Assembly: GCF_003151135.1 (NCBI RefSeq) | Contig: NZ_QEQK01000001.1 | Location: 337,992-401,991 of the forward strand | DNA length: 64,000 bases | Direction: 5' to 3' | From: Abyssibacter profundi | GTDB taxonomy: Bacteria > Pseudomonadota > Gammaproteobacteria > Nevskiales > OUC007 | In this document: piece after piece, positions 33,310 through 41,816 of the stretch | How the letters are laid out: every line of letters begins with the position of its first letter | Position numbering within the stretch: position 1 is the stretch's first letter | Notes under the pieces: model-generated | What the model was told of the DNA's origin: nothing | The model's input: the letters and a program-made list of their open reading frames with translations, nothing else | Databases searched by the model: none | Made by a program: the position numbers and the translations under genes

Positions 33310-36048
33310 ATGAACACGACCCAGGCCATGTTGCCGCCCCAAACACTGCCGCGCCTGCAATGGGCTTTGGCCTGCTCCGGGGCCGGCACGCTGCTGTTTC
33401 AGGCGATCTGGTTTCGGCAATTGGGCTGGGCGCTGGGCAACACCGTCATGGCAGGTGCTGCGACACTGGCTGCCTTCATGCTGGGACTCGCCCTGGGGGC
33501 AGGCCTGGCGATTCGCCTGACCCGCCGCGTTCGCCGACCGGTTCAGGTGTACGTGATTGCCGAGGCCCTGGTCGCGATCACCGGCGTCGGTACCGCGCTC
33601 TGGCTGGCCGGCTACTGGCCTGTCATCGCGGCCTGGTTAGGCCCGCTGCTGGACCAGCCCGTGTTCCTGCAATCCGCGCGGTTCTGGTTGGCCGTTGCCC
33701 TGCTCACCCTGCCGGCGGTTGCCATGGGCATTGGATTGCCCCTGCTCACCTGCCTTTGGAATCAGCAGCCACAGTTGGGCCCGGTGCTGGGGCGCTTATA
33801 CGCGGCCAACACCGCCGGGGCCATGCTGGGCCTGGCGGCTGCAGAATTGCTGCTGGTGCCCCTGCTGGGCCTCGGCGTCAGCCTGGCCATTGCCGCAGCA
33901 TTGCTATGTGGCTCTGCCCTGCTGGCGCTACCGCTGCGGCGCTTGGTTGAGCCGGCGCCCGAGACCCACCCCACCCGCACCACGCCCCAGTCCGCACCGC
34001 AGTTGAATCCGCCCCCACCGCATCGCTGGCCGTTCTGGCTGATCGCCGCGGGGATCGGCGCCATCATGCTGGCCATCGAGGTGACCGGCTTTCGTCTGCT
34101 CAGCCTGCAGCTTGCCGGCACGTCGCGGGACCTGGCCCTGGCGATTGTCATCGTCTTGATCGGCCTGGCCCTGGGCAGCCGCCTGGCGGCTGGCTGGACC
34201 CAACGCCATCCGCAGGCCAGTGAATGGATCGGGCTGGTCATTGCGGCCGCAGCCGCCGGCTGGGTCGCCGGCGTAGCCCTCGCCAGCCTGGGTGCGACCT
34301 TGGCGCATCCGCTGGCGCGCTGGGCGGTCTCGGTCCCAGGGCTGCTGCTCCCGGTTTCGATTTGTTCGGGTGCGCTGATGACCCTGCTGGCCGACCGGCT
34401 GCGTCGTGAGGGACTGATCTCCGGTATCGCCAGCAGTCAGTTGCTTGCAGCCAATGCCGCAGGCGCAGCCTTGGGTGCGGCGCTGACGGGCAGCTGGCTA
34501 CTCCCCGGGCACGGCCCGGCGACGCTGGCGGTGGCCATTGTCATCGCGTTTGTTGTGCTGTCACTGTTCGCGGCCGTGGCCAGCCATCGCCGCGTGCTGT
34601 GGCTGGCGCCGGCGCTGGCCCTGCTGGTGGCTGCCGCAGGCATTCGCAGTCTGCCGGCGCTGGTGGATCAGCAAGTCGCACTGGCGGCGCAACCGTTCGT
34701 ACAGGCTGATCGGGCCAGTCGCGTCTCGGTCGCCCACGGGCGGAACGAAACCCTGCAGTTGCTGCGCTCGGATTTCCTGGACCAGGCCAGTACCTGGCGC
34801 CTGGTCACCGGTCGCTATTCCATGAGCAGCACGGCGCGCGACTCCGAGCGCTACATGGCCTTATTCGCCTGGTGGGGTCTGGCCCTGCAGCCCGACCCGG
34901 CGCGGGCGCTGCTGATCTCTTATGGCCTGGGCACCACGGCGCGTTCGCTGCTGGCCGACCCGCGCGTCGAGCAACTGGATGTTGTCGACATCTCGCCCGA
35001 AACCTTCGACCTGGCAGCCGACATCCACACGCTGGACCCCATGGATGACCCGCGCACCCGCGCCCATGTCACCGATGGTCGGTTCTATCTTGCGGCCAAG
35101 CAGACGACCTACGATCTGATCACGGGCGAACCCCCACCGCCCAAGATGGCGAGCATCGTCAATCTCTATACACGGGAGTATTTCGAGCAGATGCGCCAGC
35201 GCCTGTCGGAGACAGGTGTCGCCACCTACTGGTTGCCCGTGGACCAGCTGAGTCCGCGCTCGGCCAAGTCGATTGCGGGCGCATTTTGTGCGGTCTTCGA
35301 GCACTGTGTGCTGGCCGCTGGCAGCCACTACAACTGGATACTCATCGGCCCGCCCGCCGCACCGCAGCCCGATCTGTCACCCTGGGAGCGTCGCGCATCG
35401 CTTTACCTACTCAGACGCGCCGGCGTCGAGTCACCGGCCATGCTGTGGACCGGCTTTCTGGCCGATGCCGACCAGCTGCAGGAATGGATCGGCGAGACGC
35501 CGCCGCTCACCGACCAGCGGCCCGGACGCCTGCAGTTGCGCGCCCCGACTGCGCAGGAGTTGCTGGAATACGCCGACTGGGCGGCGCCCTCCGTCGCTCG
35601 GCAGCGGTTCTTCGAATCCCAGTGGGTCGACCGGGCGCTGAATGCGGAACAACAACAGTCCGTGGCCGAGCTTTGGGACTGGCAGCCGATACTCAACGGC
35701 TTTGTCCATGACGCACCGATTGCCCTGATTGACGGCTTGCTGGATACCGACCTGATCACCCCGGTGCTTTGGGGGCTGGGCAGTGGCTGGAACGAACAAC
35801 GCATCGCGGGCAACAGGGATCTGGCGCCGGAGTCCGAGCAGCTCCAAGCGCAACAGGCGTTTCATCGGGGCGTGGGGCACCTGGCCCGGCGCGAACCCGC
35901 GCGCGCCAAGCAACAGTTTGTCCTCGCGCTTGAGGCCGATTGGCCAAGGGCGCGTGAGCTGGCCGTCTATGCCGCCTGCCGGGCCGGGGAAACGGACGCG
36001 GCCCGCGACATCGCCGGCCCGGCCCGGTACGCCTTCCGCTGCTGGTAG
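33310..36048 (+). CDS. Membrane-fused spermidine synthase-like protein
   Basis: A 912-residue protein. The first half (about 1-460) has some twelve to fourteen transmembrane helices in two repeats, with GxxFQAIWFRQLGWALG typical of the fused MFS/spermidine synthase class. The second half has a Rossmann-like aminopropyltransferase fold: ALLISYGLGTTARSLL, VVDISPETFDLA and YDLITGEPPPPKM. The usual spermidine-synthase GGGDG and DxxDP signatures are altered (SYGLG; ITGEPP), so classical catalysis is doubtful. The C-terminus is TPR-like (AFHRGVGHLARREPARAKQQFVLAL). True speA/speE lie elsewhere in the window. The frame is open to 33229; ATG at 33310 chosen because it begins a normal N-terminus. Confidence 0.75.
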   Translation: MNTTQAMLPPQTLPRLQWALACSGAGTLLFQAIWFRQLGWALGNTVMAGAATLAAFMLGLALGAGLAIRLTRRVRRPVQVYVIAEALVAITGVGTALWLAGYWPVIAAWLGPLLDQPVFLQSARFWLAVALLTLPAVAMGIGLPLLTCLWNQQPQLGPVLGRLYAANTAGAMLGLAAAELLLVPLLGLGVSLAIAAALLCGSALLALPLRRLVEPAPETHPTRTTPQSAPQLNPPPPHRWPFWLIAAGIGAIMLAIEVTGFRLLSLQLAGTSRDLALAIVIVLIGLALGSRLAAGWTQRHPQASEWIGLVIAAAAAGWVAGVALASLGATLAHPLARWAVSVPGLLLPVSICSGALMTLLADRLRREGLISGIASSQLLAANAAGAALGAALTGSWLLPGHGPATLAVAIVIAFVVLSLFAAVASHRRVLWLAPALALLVAAAGIRSLPALVDQQVALAAQPFVQADRASRVSVAHGRNETLQLLRSDFLDQASTWRLVTGRYSMSSTARDSERYMALFAWWGLALQPDPARALLISYGLGTTARSLLADPRVEQLDVVDISPETFDLAADIHTLDPMDDPRTRAHVTDGRFYLAAKQTTYDLITGEPPPPKMASIVNLYTREYFEQMRQRLSETGVATYWLPVDQLSPRSAKSIAGAFCAVFEHCVLAAGSHYNWILIGPPAAPQPDLSPWERRASLYLLRRAGVESPAMLWTGFLADADQLQEWIGETPPLTDQRPGRLQLRAPTAQELLEYADWAAPSVARQRFFESQWVDRALNAEQQQSVAELWDWQPILNGFVHDAPIALIDGLLDTDLITPVLWGLGSGWNEQRIAGNRDLAPESEQLQAQQAFHRGVGHLARREPARAKQQFVLALEADWPRARELAVYAACRAGETDAARDIAGPARYAFRCW

Positions 36049-36049
36049 G

Positions 36050-37384
36050 TCAGGGCGTTGTCGGCTCTGGACGGCCGACCAAATCCCGAACGGTTCGGGT
36101 GCCCAGGGCATCGCGAATCGCCGTCTCGTAAGCACGAATTTCCCGGCGCACGGGCGTGCTCATAGCCGGGGTGGCCGGATCATCGGGTTCATCCGCGCGA
36201 TCCGACCGCACCGTGTCGATGATCTCGGACAGCAGCAGGCTATCGAGGTCGCGCGCAGGCATGAGTGCCATGGACGACCCTTCGACCTCCACCAGCAAGC
36301 CGGCGGCAACCAGCCGATCAACCACCGAGAATACGGCCTCGGGGCGTTCACCGGTCTCGCCCGCCAGTTCGGTTGCCGGCATTGCAGGCGCTCCGTCCAC
36401 AAAACGCTGGCCGATCAGCGTCATCAACTGCAACGCCAAATGCTCGCGCGTCCGGTTGCCGACAAAACTGCCGGTGGTATTGGGCCGGATGTAATTGGGG
36501 TACTGCAGCAAAAAGGCCAGCTGACAGCCGACCAGCAGGATGAGCCAGCCCACGTACAGCCAGATCAACAGGAATAGGAGCAGGGCAAAACTGGAATAGA
36601 CCGCGTTGTAAGTGGTGGCCGACGCGGCAAACTCGGCGAAGGCCAGGCTGGCCGATTCCCACAGCAGGCCCGACAGCAAAGCCCCACCGGCGGCCGCCCC
36701 GAGCTTCACCCGCGTATTGGGGATAAAGGCATAGAGAAAAGTAAACGCCGCAATCACGAGCAGGTACGGCACGAAGCGACCGGCAAACGCGATGAGACTG
36801 CCCAGCGGCTCCAGATGGGTCAGGTGGTCCAGAAAGGTGTTCGACGAGGCCGAGGCCGTGACCCCCACCGCCGAGAACACCAGGACCGGCCCGACAATCA
36901 GCACGGACAGGTAGTCTCCAAACCGACGCGCCAGAGGACGGGTGCGCTCGATACGCCAGATGCGATTAAAGCTTTTTTCGACTTTCTGCAGCATCGACAC
37001 CGCGGTGTAGAACAGCAGCAGAATGCCGAAGAACCCGAGCACGCCGACGCGAATATTCTCGACAAAACCGATCACGGTCTCGGTGAGTTCAACCGACTTA
37101 TCACCCAGCGGTGCCAACAACCGCAACAGCACCGGCTCCATCGAGTTGTGCACGCCCAACGCTTTGAGCACCGAAAACGACAACGCCAACAGCGGCACCA
37201 GAGACAACAGGGTCGTGTAGACCAGGCTCATCGCGCGCATGGACAGCTCGCCGCGAGACAGCTCCCGCAGCAGTGCGGCGGCCAGTTGTGCGGTCCGCCA
37301 GCCCATGCGTTGCCACCAGGGCCATTGCGGGTCGATGCTGCGCCAGAGCAGAGCCTGGACTTGCTGTTTGAGCTGATCAGTCAT
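36050..37384 (-). CDS. YihY/BrkB family membrane protein
   Basis: A 444-residue inner-membrane protein with six predicted helices in the first 290 residues (SMRAMSLVYTTLLSLVPLLALSFSVLKA is the conserved helix-1 region; FIPNTRVKLGAAAGGALLSGLLWE is another hallmark). Once called ribonuclease BN, the family is not an RNase and its role is unclear, with envelope or serum-resistance links. Residues 310-440 form a cytosolic winged-helix-like extension (LALQLMTLIGQRFVDGAPAM...GLLVEVEGSSMALMPARDLDS), as in the longer proteobacterial members. It is divergent from the peptide transporter. Confidence 0.88.
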   Translation of the reverse strand: MTDQLKQQVQALLWRSIDPQWPWWQRMGWRTAQLAAALLRELSRGELSMRAMSLVYTTLLSLVPLLALSFSVLKALGVHNSMEPVLLRLLAPLGDKSVELTETVIGFVENIRVGVLGFFGILLLFYTAVSMLQKVEKSFNRIWRIERTRPLARRFGDYLSVLIVGPVLVFSAVGVTASASSNTFLDHLTHLEPLGSLIAFAGRFVPYLLVIAAFTFLYAFIPNTRVKLGAAAGGALLSGLLWESASLAFAEFAASATTYNAVYSSFALLLFLLIWLYVGWLILLVGCQLAFLLQYPNYIRPNTTGSFVGNRTREHLALQLMTLIGQRFVDGAPAMPATELAGETGERPEAVFSVVDRLVAAGLLVEVEGSSMALMPARDLDSLLLSEIIDTVRSDRADEPDDPATPAMSTPVRREIRAYETAIRDALGTRTVRDLVGRPEPTTP

Positions 37385-37463
37385 GGCGACACACTGTACC
37401 GAAGGCGGTCGCCGGACACCGCCCCTGCCAACCCGTGGACAAGCGCCAGAGCTGGAGCGTTTT

Positions 37464-37491
37464 TTGCTGGTGGCCGACCAGCCCGCATAAT
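37464..37491 (+). promoter_or_regulatory. Candidate promoter of the peptide transporter gene
   Basis: TTGCTG (37464-37469), 16-base spacer, CATAAT (37486-37491), then about 48 bases to the ATG. The spacer includes an inverted repeat GCTGGT-GGCCG-ACCAGC, a possible regulator site. Confidence 0.45.
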
Positions 37492-37538
37492 TGGTTCATC
37501 GCCGTGCAATGCGGCCTCCCAATATCCAACAAGATTCC

Positions 37539-39131
37539 ATGACCCAAACAAGCAACCGGATGCCGGTGGGCATTCCCTACATTATTGGTAACGAGCTGGC
37601 CGAACGGTTCAGCTATTACGGCATGCGCGCGATTCTCGTCGTGTTCATGACCCAGTACCTCGCCATGTCCAATGCCGAGGCGACGATCTGGTACCACGAG
37701 TTCTCCATTGCGGTGTATGCCACCCCGTTCCTCGGCGCGCTGCTGTCGGACATTTTCCTGGGGAAATACCGCACGATCATCCTGCTGTCGCTGGTCTACT
37801 GCGCCGGTCACGTCGTGCTCGCGGTCAACGAAACCCGCGAGGGGCTCGCGCTGGGCCTGGGCCTGATCGCCATGGGCTCAGGGGGCATCAAACCTTGCGT
37901 CTCTGCGCATCTGGGCGACCAGTTCCAGGCAGACAAGAGCCATTTGCTCGAGCGGGTTTACGGCTACTTCTACCTGTCGATCAACGTTGGCGCGTTTGTA
38001 TCGACGCTGCTGACACCCTGGCTGTTGGAGTCGCTGGGCCCGAACGTGGCCTTCGGCATCCCCGGCCTGCTCATGTTCCTGGCCACCTTCATCTTCTGGT
38101 TGGGACGCGACCGCTTCGTCTCGATCAAACCGGCAGGTCGCCGGTTCTTTGCCGAAGCCTTTGCCGGTGACGGCCTGCGCGCCATGGGCAAACTGGCGAT
38201 CATCTACTTCGGATTCATCGCCTTCTTCTGGTCGCTGTTTGATCAGACCGCCTCAACCTGGGTGATTCAGGCGCAGGACGGTTTGATGGACAAGACCATC
38301 GACCTGGGCATCGTGTCCTTCACCTTGCTGCCGTCTCAAATCCAGGCCATGAACCCCTTGTTCATTCTGGTGCTGGTCCCGGCGTTCACGTTTCTGATCT
38401 ACCCCTTTGTTCGCCGGTATGTGCGTGTGCCCCCCATGCGCAAGATTTGCTTCGGGCTGTTCCTGGCGGCCAGCTCGTTTTTCCTGATCGGCTGGGTGCA
38501 GTCGGGCATGGATGCCGGGGAATCGCGCTCCATCGGGTGGCAGTTTCTGGCGTACCTGATCCTGACCGCCGCGGAGGTCATGGTCTCGATCACCGCGCTG
38601 GAGTTCGCCTACACCCAGGCGCCAAACGCCATGAAATCGTTTCTGTTGTCGTTCTACCTGCTCTCGGTTTCGTTGGGCAATGTGATCACCACCGTGGTCA
38701 ACCACGCCATCATCGAGCCGCTCACACCCGTGGCCATCGAAACCGGTGCGGACACGCGGGTTCTGTTCGACGATGTGAGCATCTTTGAAGTGGGGCAGAA
38801 GATTGATCTGACCGGTGAATCCGGAGCGGTCGTCGTCGCGGCCGATGGCAGCGAGCAGGCCTTCGGGGGGACGTACATGGTGGAATCCATCGACCCCAAC
38901 GCAGGTGCACTCATTCTGATGAATGTGCAGCGTGAGCACATCGCCACCCGCGGGGTCGTGGCTGATGAGGTCAGCGTCTCGACCTATACCCTGGCTGGCG
39001 CCAACTACTTCTACTTCTTTGCCTGGCTGACAGTGGGCGCTGCCGCCCTGTTCATGTTGGTCTCTCGATTCTTTACCGAGAAGCAGTACATCCAGTCGCT
39101 GGACGACGCGGAAAACGCACCCGCCCAGTGA
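37539..39131 (+). CDS. Proton-dependent oligopeptide transporter (POT/PTR2 family)
   Basis: A 530-residue MFS-type inner-membrane transporter that imports di- and tripeptides with protons. The family motif NELAERFSYYGMRAIL contains the ExxERFxYY proton-coupling site in helix 1, and LGLIAMGSGGIKPCVSAHLGDQF is the second PTR2 signature. About residues 400-490 form an unusual soluble insertion with beta-rich text (VDLTGESGAVVVAADGSEQAFGG-like) between late helices, as in POT relatives with an extra loop domain. Start ATG at 37539. A GC hairpin follows the stop. Confidence 0.9.
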   Translation: MTQTSNRMPVGIPYIIGNELAERFSYYGMRAILVVFMTQYLAMSNAEATIWYHEFSIAVYATPFLGALLSDIFLGKYRTIILLSLVYCAGHVVLAVNETREGLALGLGLIAMGSGGIKPCVSAHLGDQFQADKSHLLERVYGYFYLSINVGAFVSTLLTPWLLESLGPNVAFGIPGLLMFLATFIFWLGRDRFVSIKPAGRRFFAEAFAGDGLRAMGKLAIIYFGFIAFFWSLFDQTASTWVIQAQDGLMDKTIDLGIVSFTLLPSQIQAMNPLFILVLVPAFTFLIYPFVRRYVRVPPMRKICFGLFLAASSFFLIGWVQSGMDAGESRSIGWQFLAYLILTAAEVMVSITALEFAYTQAPNAMKSFLLSFYLLSVSLGNVITTVVNHAIIEPLTPVAIETGADTRVLFDDVSIFEVGQKIDLTGESGAVVVAADGSEQAFGGTYMVESIDPNAGALILMNVQREHIATRGVVADEVSVSTYTLAGANYFYFFAWLTVGAAALFMLVSRFFTEKQYIQSLDDAENAPAQ

Positions 39132-39138
39132 ACCCGAT

Positions 39139-39171
39139 AGCGGCGGCGGGCCCCGGGTCTCCGCCGCCGCT
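39139..39171 (+). terminator. GC-rich hairpin after the peptide transporter
   Basis: Perfect 11-bp arms (39139-39149 and 39161-39171), eight bases after the stop; no T-run. It separates the transporter from the phasin promoter. Confidence 0.4.
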
Positions 39172-39202
39172 CACCGGCTGTGAATTCCGACCGACGGTTG
39201 AA

Positions 39203-39281
39203 ATGTTGCACCGCAACATATTGACACACCCCCTGAGCCACCCCTATGATGCACTGCACCAAATGTTGCAGAGCAGCATTT
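39203..39281 (+). promoter_or_regulatory. Phasin promoter flanked by two matching operators
   Basis: Operator 1 is ATGTTGC-ACC-GCAACAT (39203-39219), a perfect 7-bp inverted repeat. It is followed by TTGACA (39221-39226), an 18-base spacer and TATGAT (39245-39250), a strong sigma-70 promoter. Operator 2, AAATGTTGC-AGA-GCAGCATTT (39261-39281, one mismatch), covers the region just after the predicted start point. The TTGC-N3-GCAA core resembles published PhaR sites (CTGC-N3/4-GCAG), so repression relieved by polyhydroxyalkanoate is the likely logic. phaR is not in the window. Confidence 0.75.
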
Positions 39282-39315
39282 AACCGCTTCCCGATCCTTA
39301 TGGAGGAATTCAACC

Positions 39316-39855
39316 ATGGAAATTCAAGTCGTCATCAATGACGTAAAGGGCAAGGCCGAAACCTACGCGGCTCAGGCTCAGGACGTGTTCAAGACCTCCG
39401 TTGAGGTCGCCAAGCAGGCCAACGGCATCTTTGTTGGCAGCGTGCAGACGCTGGCCAAGACCGAGTCCGCTGCCGCCAAGGATCTGTACGACGCTGCGCT
39501 GGCCAGCTTTGAAAAGGCCAAGAAGGCCGGCGTGAAGGCCGTGGCCAACGAGCCGGTGGAATACCTGCCGAATGGCAAGGACCGCATCGTGACCGCCTAC
39601 TCCGATTCCGTGAAGGTCGTCACCAAGGCCCGCACCGATCTGGAAAAAGTGTTCGAAAAGGGCTTCGACACCATCCAGGTTCAGCTGGGCCTGAAGAAGC
39701 CGGCTCCGAAGAAGCGCGCCACCACCGCCGCAAAGAAGGCTCCGGCCAAGACCACGGCTGCGACCAAGAAGGCTGCTGCCGGCACCAAGACGACCACCAA
39801 GACGACGGCCAAGCGCACGACGGCTGCCGCCAAGAAGGCGACGACGAGCGCCTAA
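39316..39855 (+). CDS. Phasin family protein (PHA granule-associated)
   Basis: A 179-residue protein. Residues 1-125 form the amphipathic helical phasin domain (ETYAAQAQDVFKTSVEVAKQANGIFVGSVQTLAK...), which coats polyhydroxyalkanoate granules. From about 129 the protein is almost entirely Lys, Ala and Thr (PKKRATTAAKKAPAKTTAATK), a histone-H1-like tail also seen in PhaF-type phasins that bind DNA and help partition granules. GGAGG lies eight bases before the ATG at 39316. It is driven by the two-operator promoter just upstream and ended by a good terminator, so it is probably monocistronic and highly expressed. Confidence 0.9.
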   Translation: MEIQVVINDVKGKAETYAAQAQDVFKTSVEVAKQANGIFVGSVQTLAKTESAAAKDLYDAALASFEKAKKAGVKAVANEPVEYLPNGKDRIVTAYSDSVKVVTKARTDLEKVFEKGFDTIQVQLGLKKPAPKKRATTAAKKAPAKTTAATKKAAAGTKTTTKTTAKRTTAAAKKATTSA

Positions 39856-39911
39856 TCCGGTCGGGACTTCCGGTTGGAACGCATCGTGCTCATCGCGATG
39901 CAGAAAAAACG

Positions 39912-39945
39912 AAAGGGGGAGTTTTCGAACTCCCCCTTTTGTCTT
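39912..39945 (+). terminator. Intrinsic terminator of the phasin gene
   Basis: AAAGGGGGAGTT-TTCG-AACTCCCCCTTT (39912-39939), a perfect 12-bp stem with a UUCG tetraloop, followed by a T-rich tail. The next small gene begins 19 bases later, so some read-through may feed it. Confidence 0.9.
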
Positions 39946-39963
39946 TTAACAGGAAGCGATCTG

Positions 39964-40308
39964 ATGCATCCCACAATTCCCCAGCGAATGAAAGCCATCG
40001 CCGAAGTCGTCAGCGACGGTGGCCATATGTTGTTCGGCACCGTCGCAGAGCTCTTCTGGGTTGAAGTCGATGCCCTCGAAGGCCACCGCAGCGCGCTGCG
40101 GGAACGGCTGGACGTACTGCGCAACAGCCAGACACCGTCCGACATGCTGACCCAGCAGCTCGACTTGCTGCCTGAGTCGGCACGACGTCTCCGGAGAACC
40201 CGGATGGAACGTCAGCACACCCTGGCCAAATGCTCGAGCGAATTCCGCGAACTGGCCTGGCGACTGCGCCAATCGGTCAGCGCATCAACGTCCACCGAAG
40301 CGGATTAA
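39964..40308 (+). CDS. Small helical protein of unknown function next to phasin (114 aa)
   Basis: I do not recognise this family. The protein (MHPTIPQRMKAIAEVVSDGG...) is predicted mostly alpha-helical, with a hydrophobic GHMLFGTVAELFWVEVDALEG stretch and a basic, Arg-rich second half (ESARRLRRTRMERQH). It has no signal peptide. AGGAAG precedes the ATG at 39964, and the phasin terminator rules out the longer upstream frame from 39874. Its place directly after phasin and opposite a DUF6489 gene suggests a granule-related role, but that is inference. Confidence 0.65.
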   Translation: MHPTIPQRMKAIAEVVSDGGHMLFGTVAELFWVEVDALEGHRSALRERLDVLRNSQTPSDMLTQQLDLLPESARRLRRTRMERQHTLAKCSSEFRELAWRLRQSVSASTSTEAD

Positions 40309-40320
40309 CCCGCGCCGGCT

Positions 40321-40632
40321 CTACTCGTCGGCATCCGGCTTTTTCGAACTGCGGCGACGCGAACGCCGCGGCCGGGCCGCTTCGGCCTCACCCTCAGGGT
40401 CGATATCATCGGCGGCGCGTGCAAATGCGGTGGCCAAGACGCGCTGCCAGGCACGGCCACCCCGCTCCACGTTCTCACGCACGAAGCTGGACGGATCGAA
40501 GTTTTCCGCCGATGAGCTCATGCGCTCACGGACGTACTTCAAGATGTCTTCCTGAATACCCACGACGTCGGGCAGACCCAGGAAAGAGCGCAACTCCTCC
40601 GGCTTAACGTCAATTTCTATCTTGATGATCAC
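40321..40632 (-). CDS. DUF6489-like small protein
   Basis: A 103-residue protein starting with GTG at 40632. The opening IKIEIDVKPEELRSFLGLPDV is what I associate with DUF6489, a family of unknown function found near PHA or osmolyte genes. A helical middle (ILKYVRERMSSSAENFDPSSF) leads to a strongly basic tail (RPRRSRRRSSKKPD), similar in style to the phasin's. It is 36 bases after the M42 peptidase stop on the same strand, so it may be the last gene of the NAGGN operon. The family name is from memory. Confidence 0.6.
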   Translation of the reverse strand: MIIKIEIDVKPEELRSFLGLPDVVGIQEDILKYVRERMSSSAENFDPSSFVRENVERGGRAWQRVLATAFARAADDIDPEGEAEAARPRRSRRRSSKKPDADE

Positions 40633-40668
40633 GCTGCGCCACCCCCACGGTGTGGTTGTTGTGTTTGC

Positions 40669-41805
40669 CTAATTCGCCTCGCCCTCGTCCTGCTCCAGCG
40701 TCTGCTCGGGAAAGCCCTCGAGCGGAGCCAGCTCCTCGCGGTCGCGAAGAAATGTGGGCCGGCTCTGAATGTACAGCGCCAGCAGTTCTGCCAGCGAGCG
40801 CAAGGAATGCAAATGCGTGCGTTCGTAACCATGCGAGGCGTCCACGCCGAAGCACAGCAGCGCGGTGCGAATATCGTTACCCGCTTCGATTGCTGAGGCC
40901 GAGTCCGACCGGTAGTAGCGGAAGACATCGCGCTGGTAACGCACCTCGTGCTCCTCGCAGATCTCGGTGAGCTTGCGCGTCAGGTGATAGTCGAACGGAC
41001 CGACCTGATCCTTGATCGCGATGGTCACGCCGGTTTCCTTGGAGTTCTGCCCCGGCGCCGGCGTGGCATTGTCGATGGTCACCATCTCCGCCACATCCTG
41101 GTGCAACACGGCAGAAGCGCCGTAACCCACCTCTTCTGAGATGGTGAACAGCAGATGGCAGTCCACCGGCGGACGAATGCCGGATTCGACGATGGCCTTG
41201 GTGGCCGCCAGCAATGCGGCCACTCCGGCCTTGTCATCCAGGTGCCGGGAATTGATGAAACCGGATTCGGAAATCTCCGGGTTCGGGTCAATGGACAAGA
41301 AATTACCGATCTGGATACCCAGCTTGCGTAAATCGGCTTCGCTGTAAGCGAACTCGTCGACCCGTAGTTCGAGGTTGTCCCAACTGGTGGCCTGGGTGTC
41401 CACTTCTTCGTTGAAGGTATGGCCGGAGGCCTTGAGCGGCAGGATGGTTCCGCGTAGCTGACGACCATCGTCAAGCAGGATGGAGCAACGTGCGCCTTCG
41501 GCGAAGCGCGCGGACCAGGTGCCGATTGGCGTGACCTCGAGCCGGCCGTTGTCCTTGAACGCACGCACCATCGCGCCGATGGTGTCCAGGTGCACGACGA
41601 CGGCGCGGTCAGGGCTGCTGACATCGCCGGAAATCGTCGCGCGAATGGCGCCGCGTCGGGTCAATTCCAGCGGCACGCCGAGACGTTCCAATTCCTTGCC
41701 CACGTAGGTCGTGATCTCGTCGGTGAAGCCGGTGGGACTAGGGATGTTGAGCAACGTGAGCAGGTGGTCGCGCAGATACTCGTTGTCGATCGGAAGTCGT
41801 TTCAC
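40669..41805 (-). CDS. M42-family metallopeptidase of the NAGGN osmoprotectant cluster
   Basis: A 378-residue putative metal-dependent aminopeptidase/amidohydrolase. Metal-site phrases are VVVHLDTIG, SRHLDDKAGVAALLA and LLFTISEEVGYGAS with ASHGYERTH near the end. This subgroup always travels with the NAGGN synthesis genes; its role is thought to be osmolyte turnover or processing and is not established. It starts with GTG at 41805 after AAGGA, 11 bases past the stop of the synthetase gene. Confidence 0.88.
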   Translation of the reverse strand: MKRLPIDNEYLRDHLLTLLNIPSPTGFTDEITTYVGKELERLGVPLELTRRGAIRATISGDVSSPDRAVVVHLDTIGAMVRAFKDNGRLEVTPIGTWSARFAEGARCSILLDDGRQLRGTILPLKASGHTFNEEVDTQATSWDNLELRVDEFAYSEADLRKLGIQIGNFLSIDPNPEISESGFINSRHLDDKAGVAALLAATKAIVESGIRPPVDCHLLFTISEEVGYGASAVLHQDVAEMVTIDNATPAPGQNSKETGVTIAIKDQVGPFDYHLTRKLTEICEEHEVRYQRDVFRYYRSDSASAIEAGNDIRTALLCFGVDASHGYERTHLHSLRSLAELLALYIQSRPTFLRDREELAPLEGFPEQTLEQDEGEAN

Positions 41806-41816
41806 TATTCGGTCCT

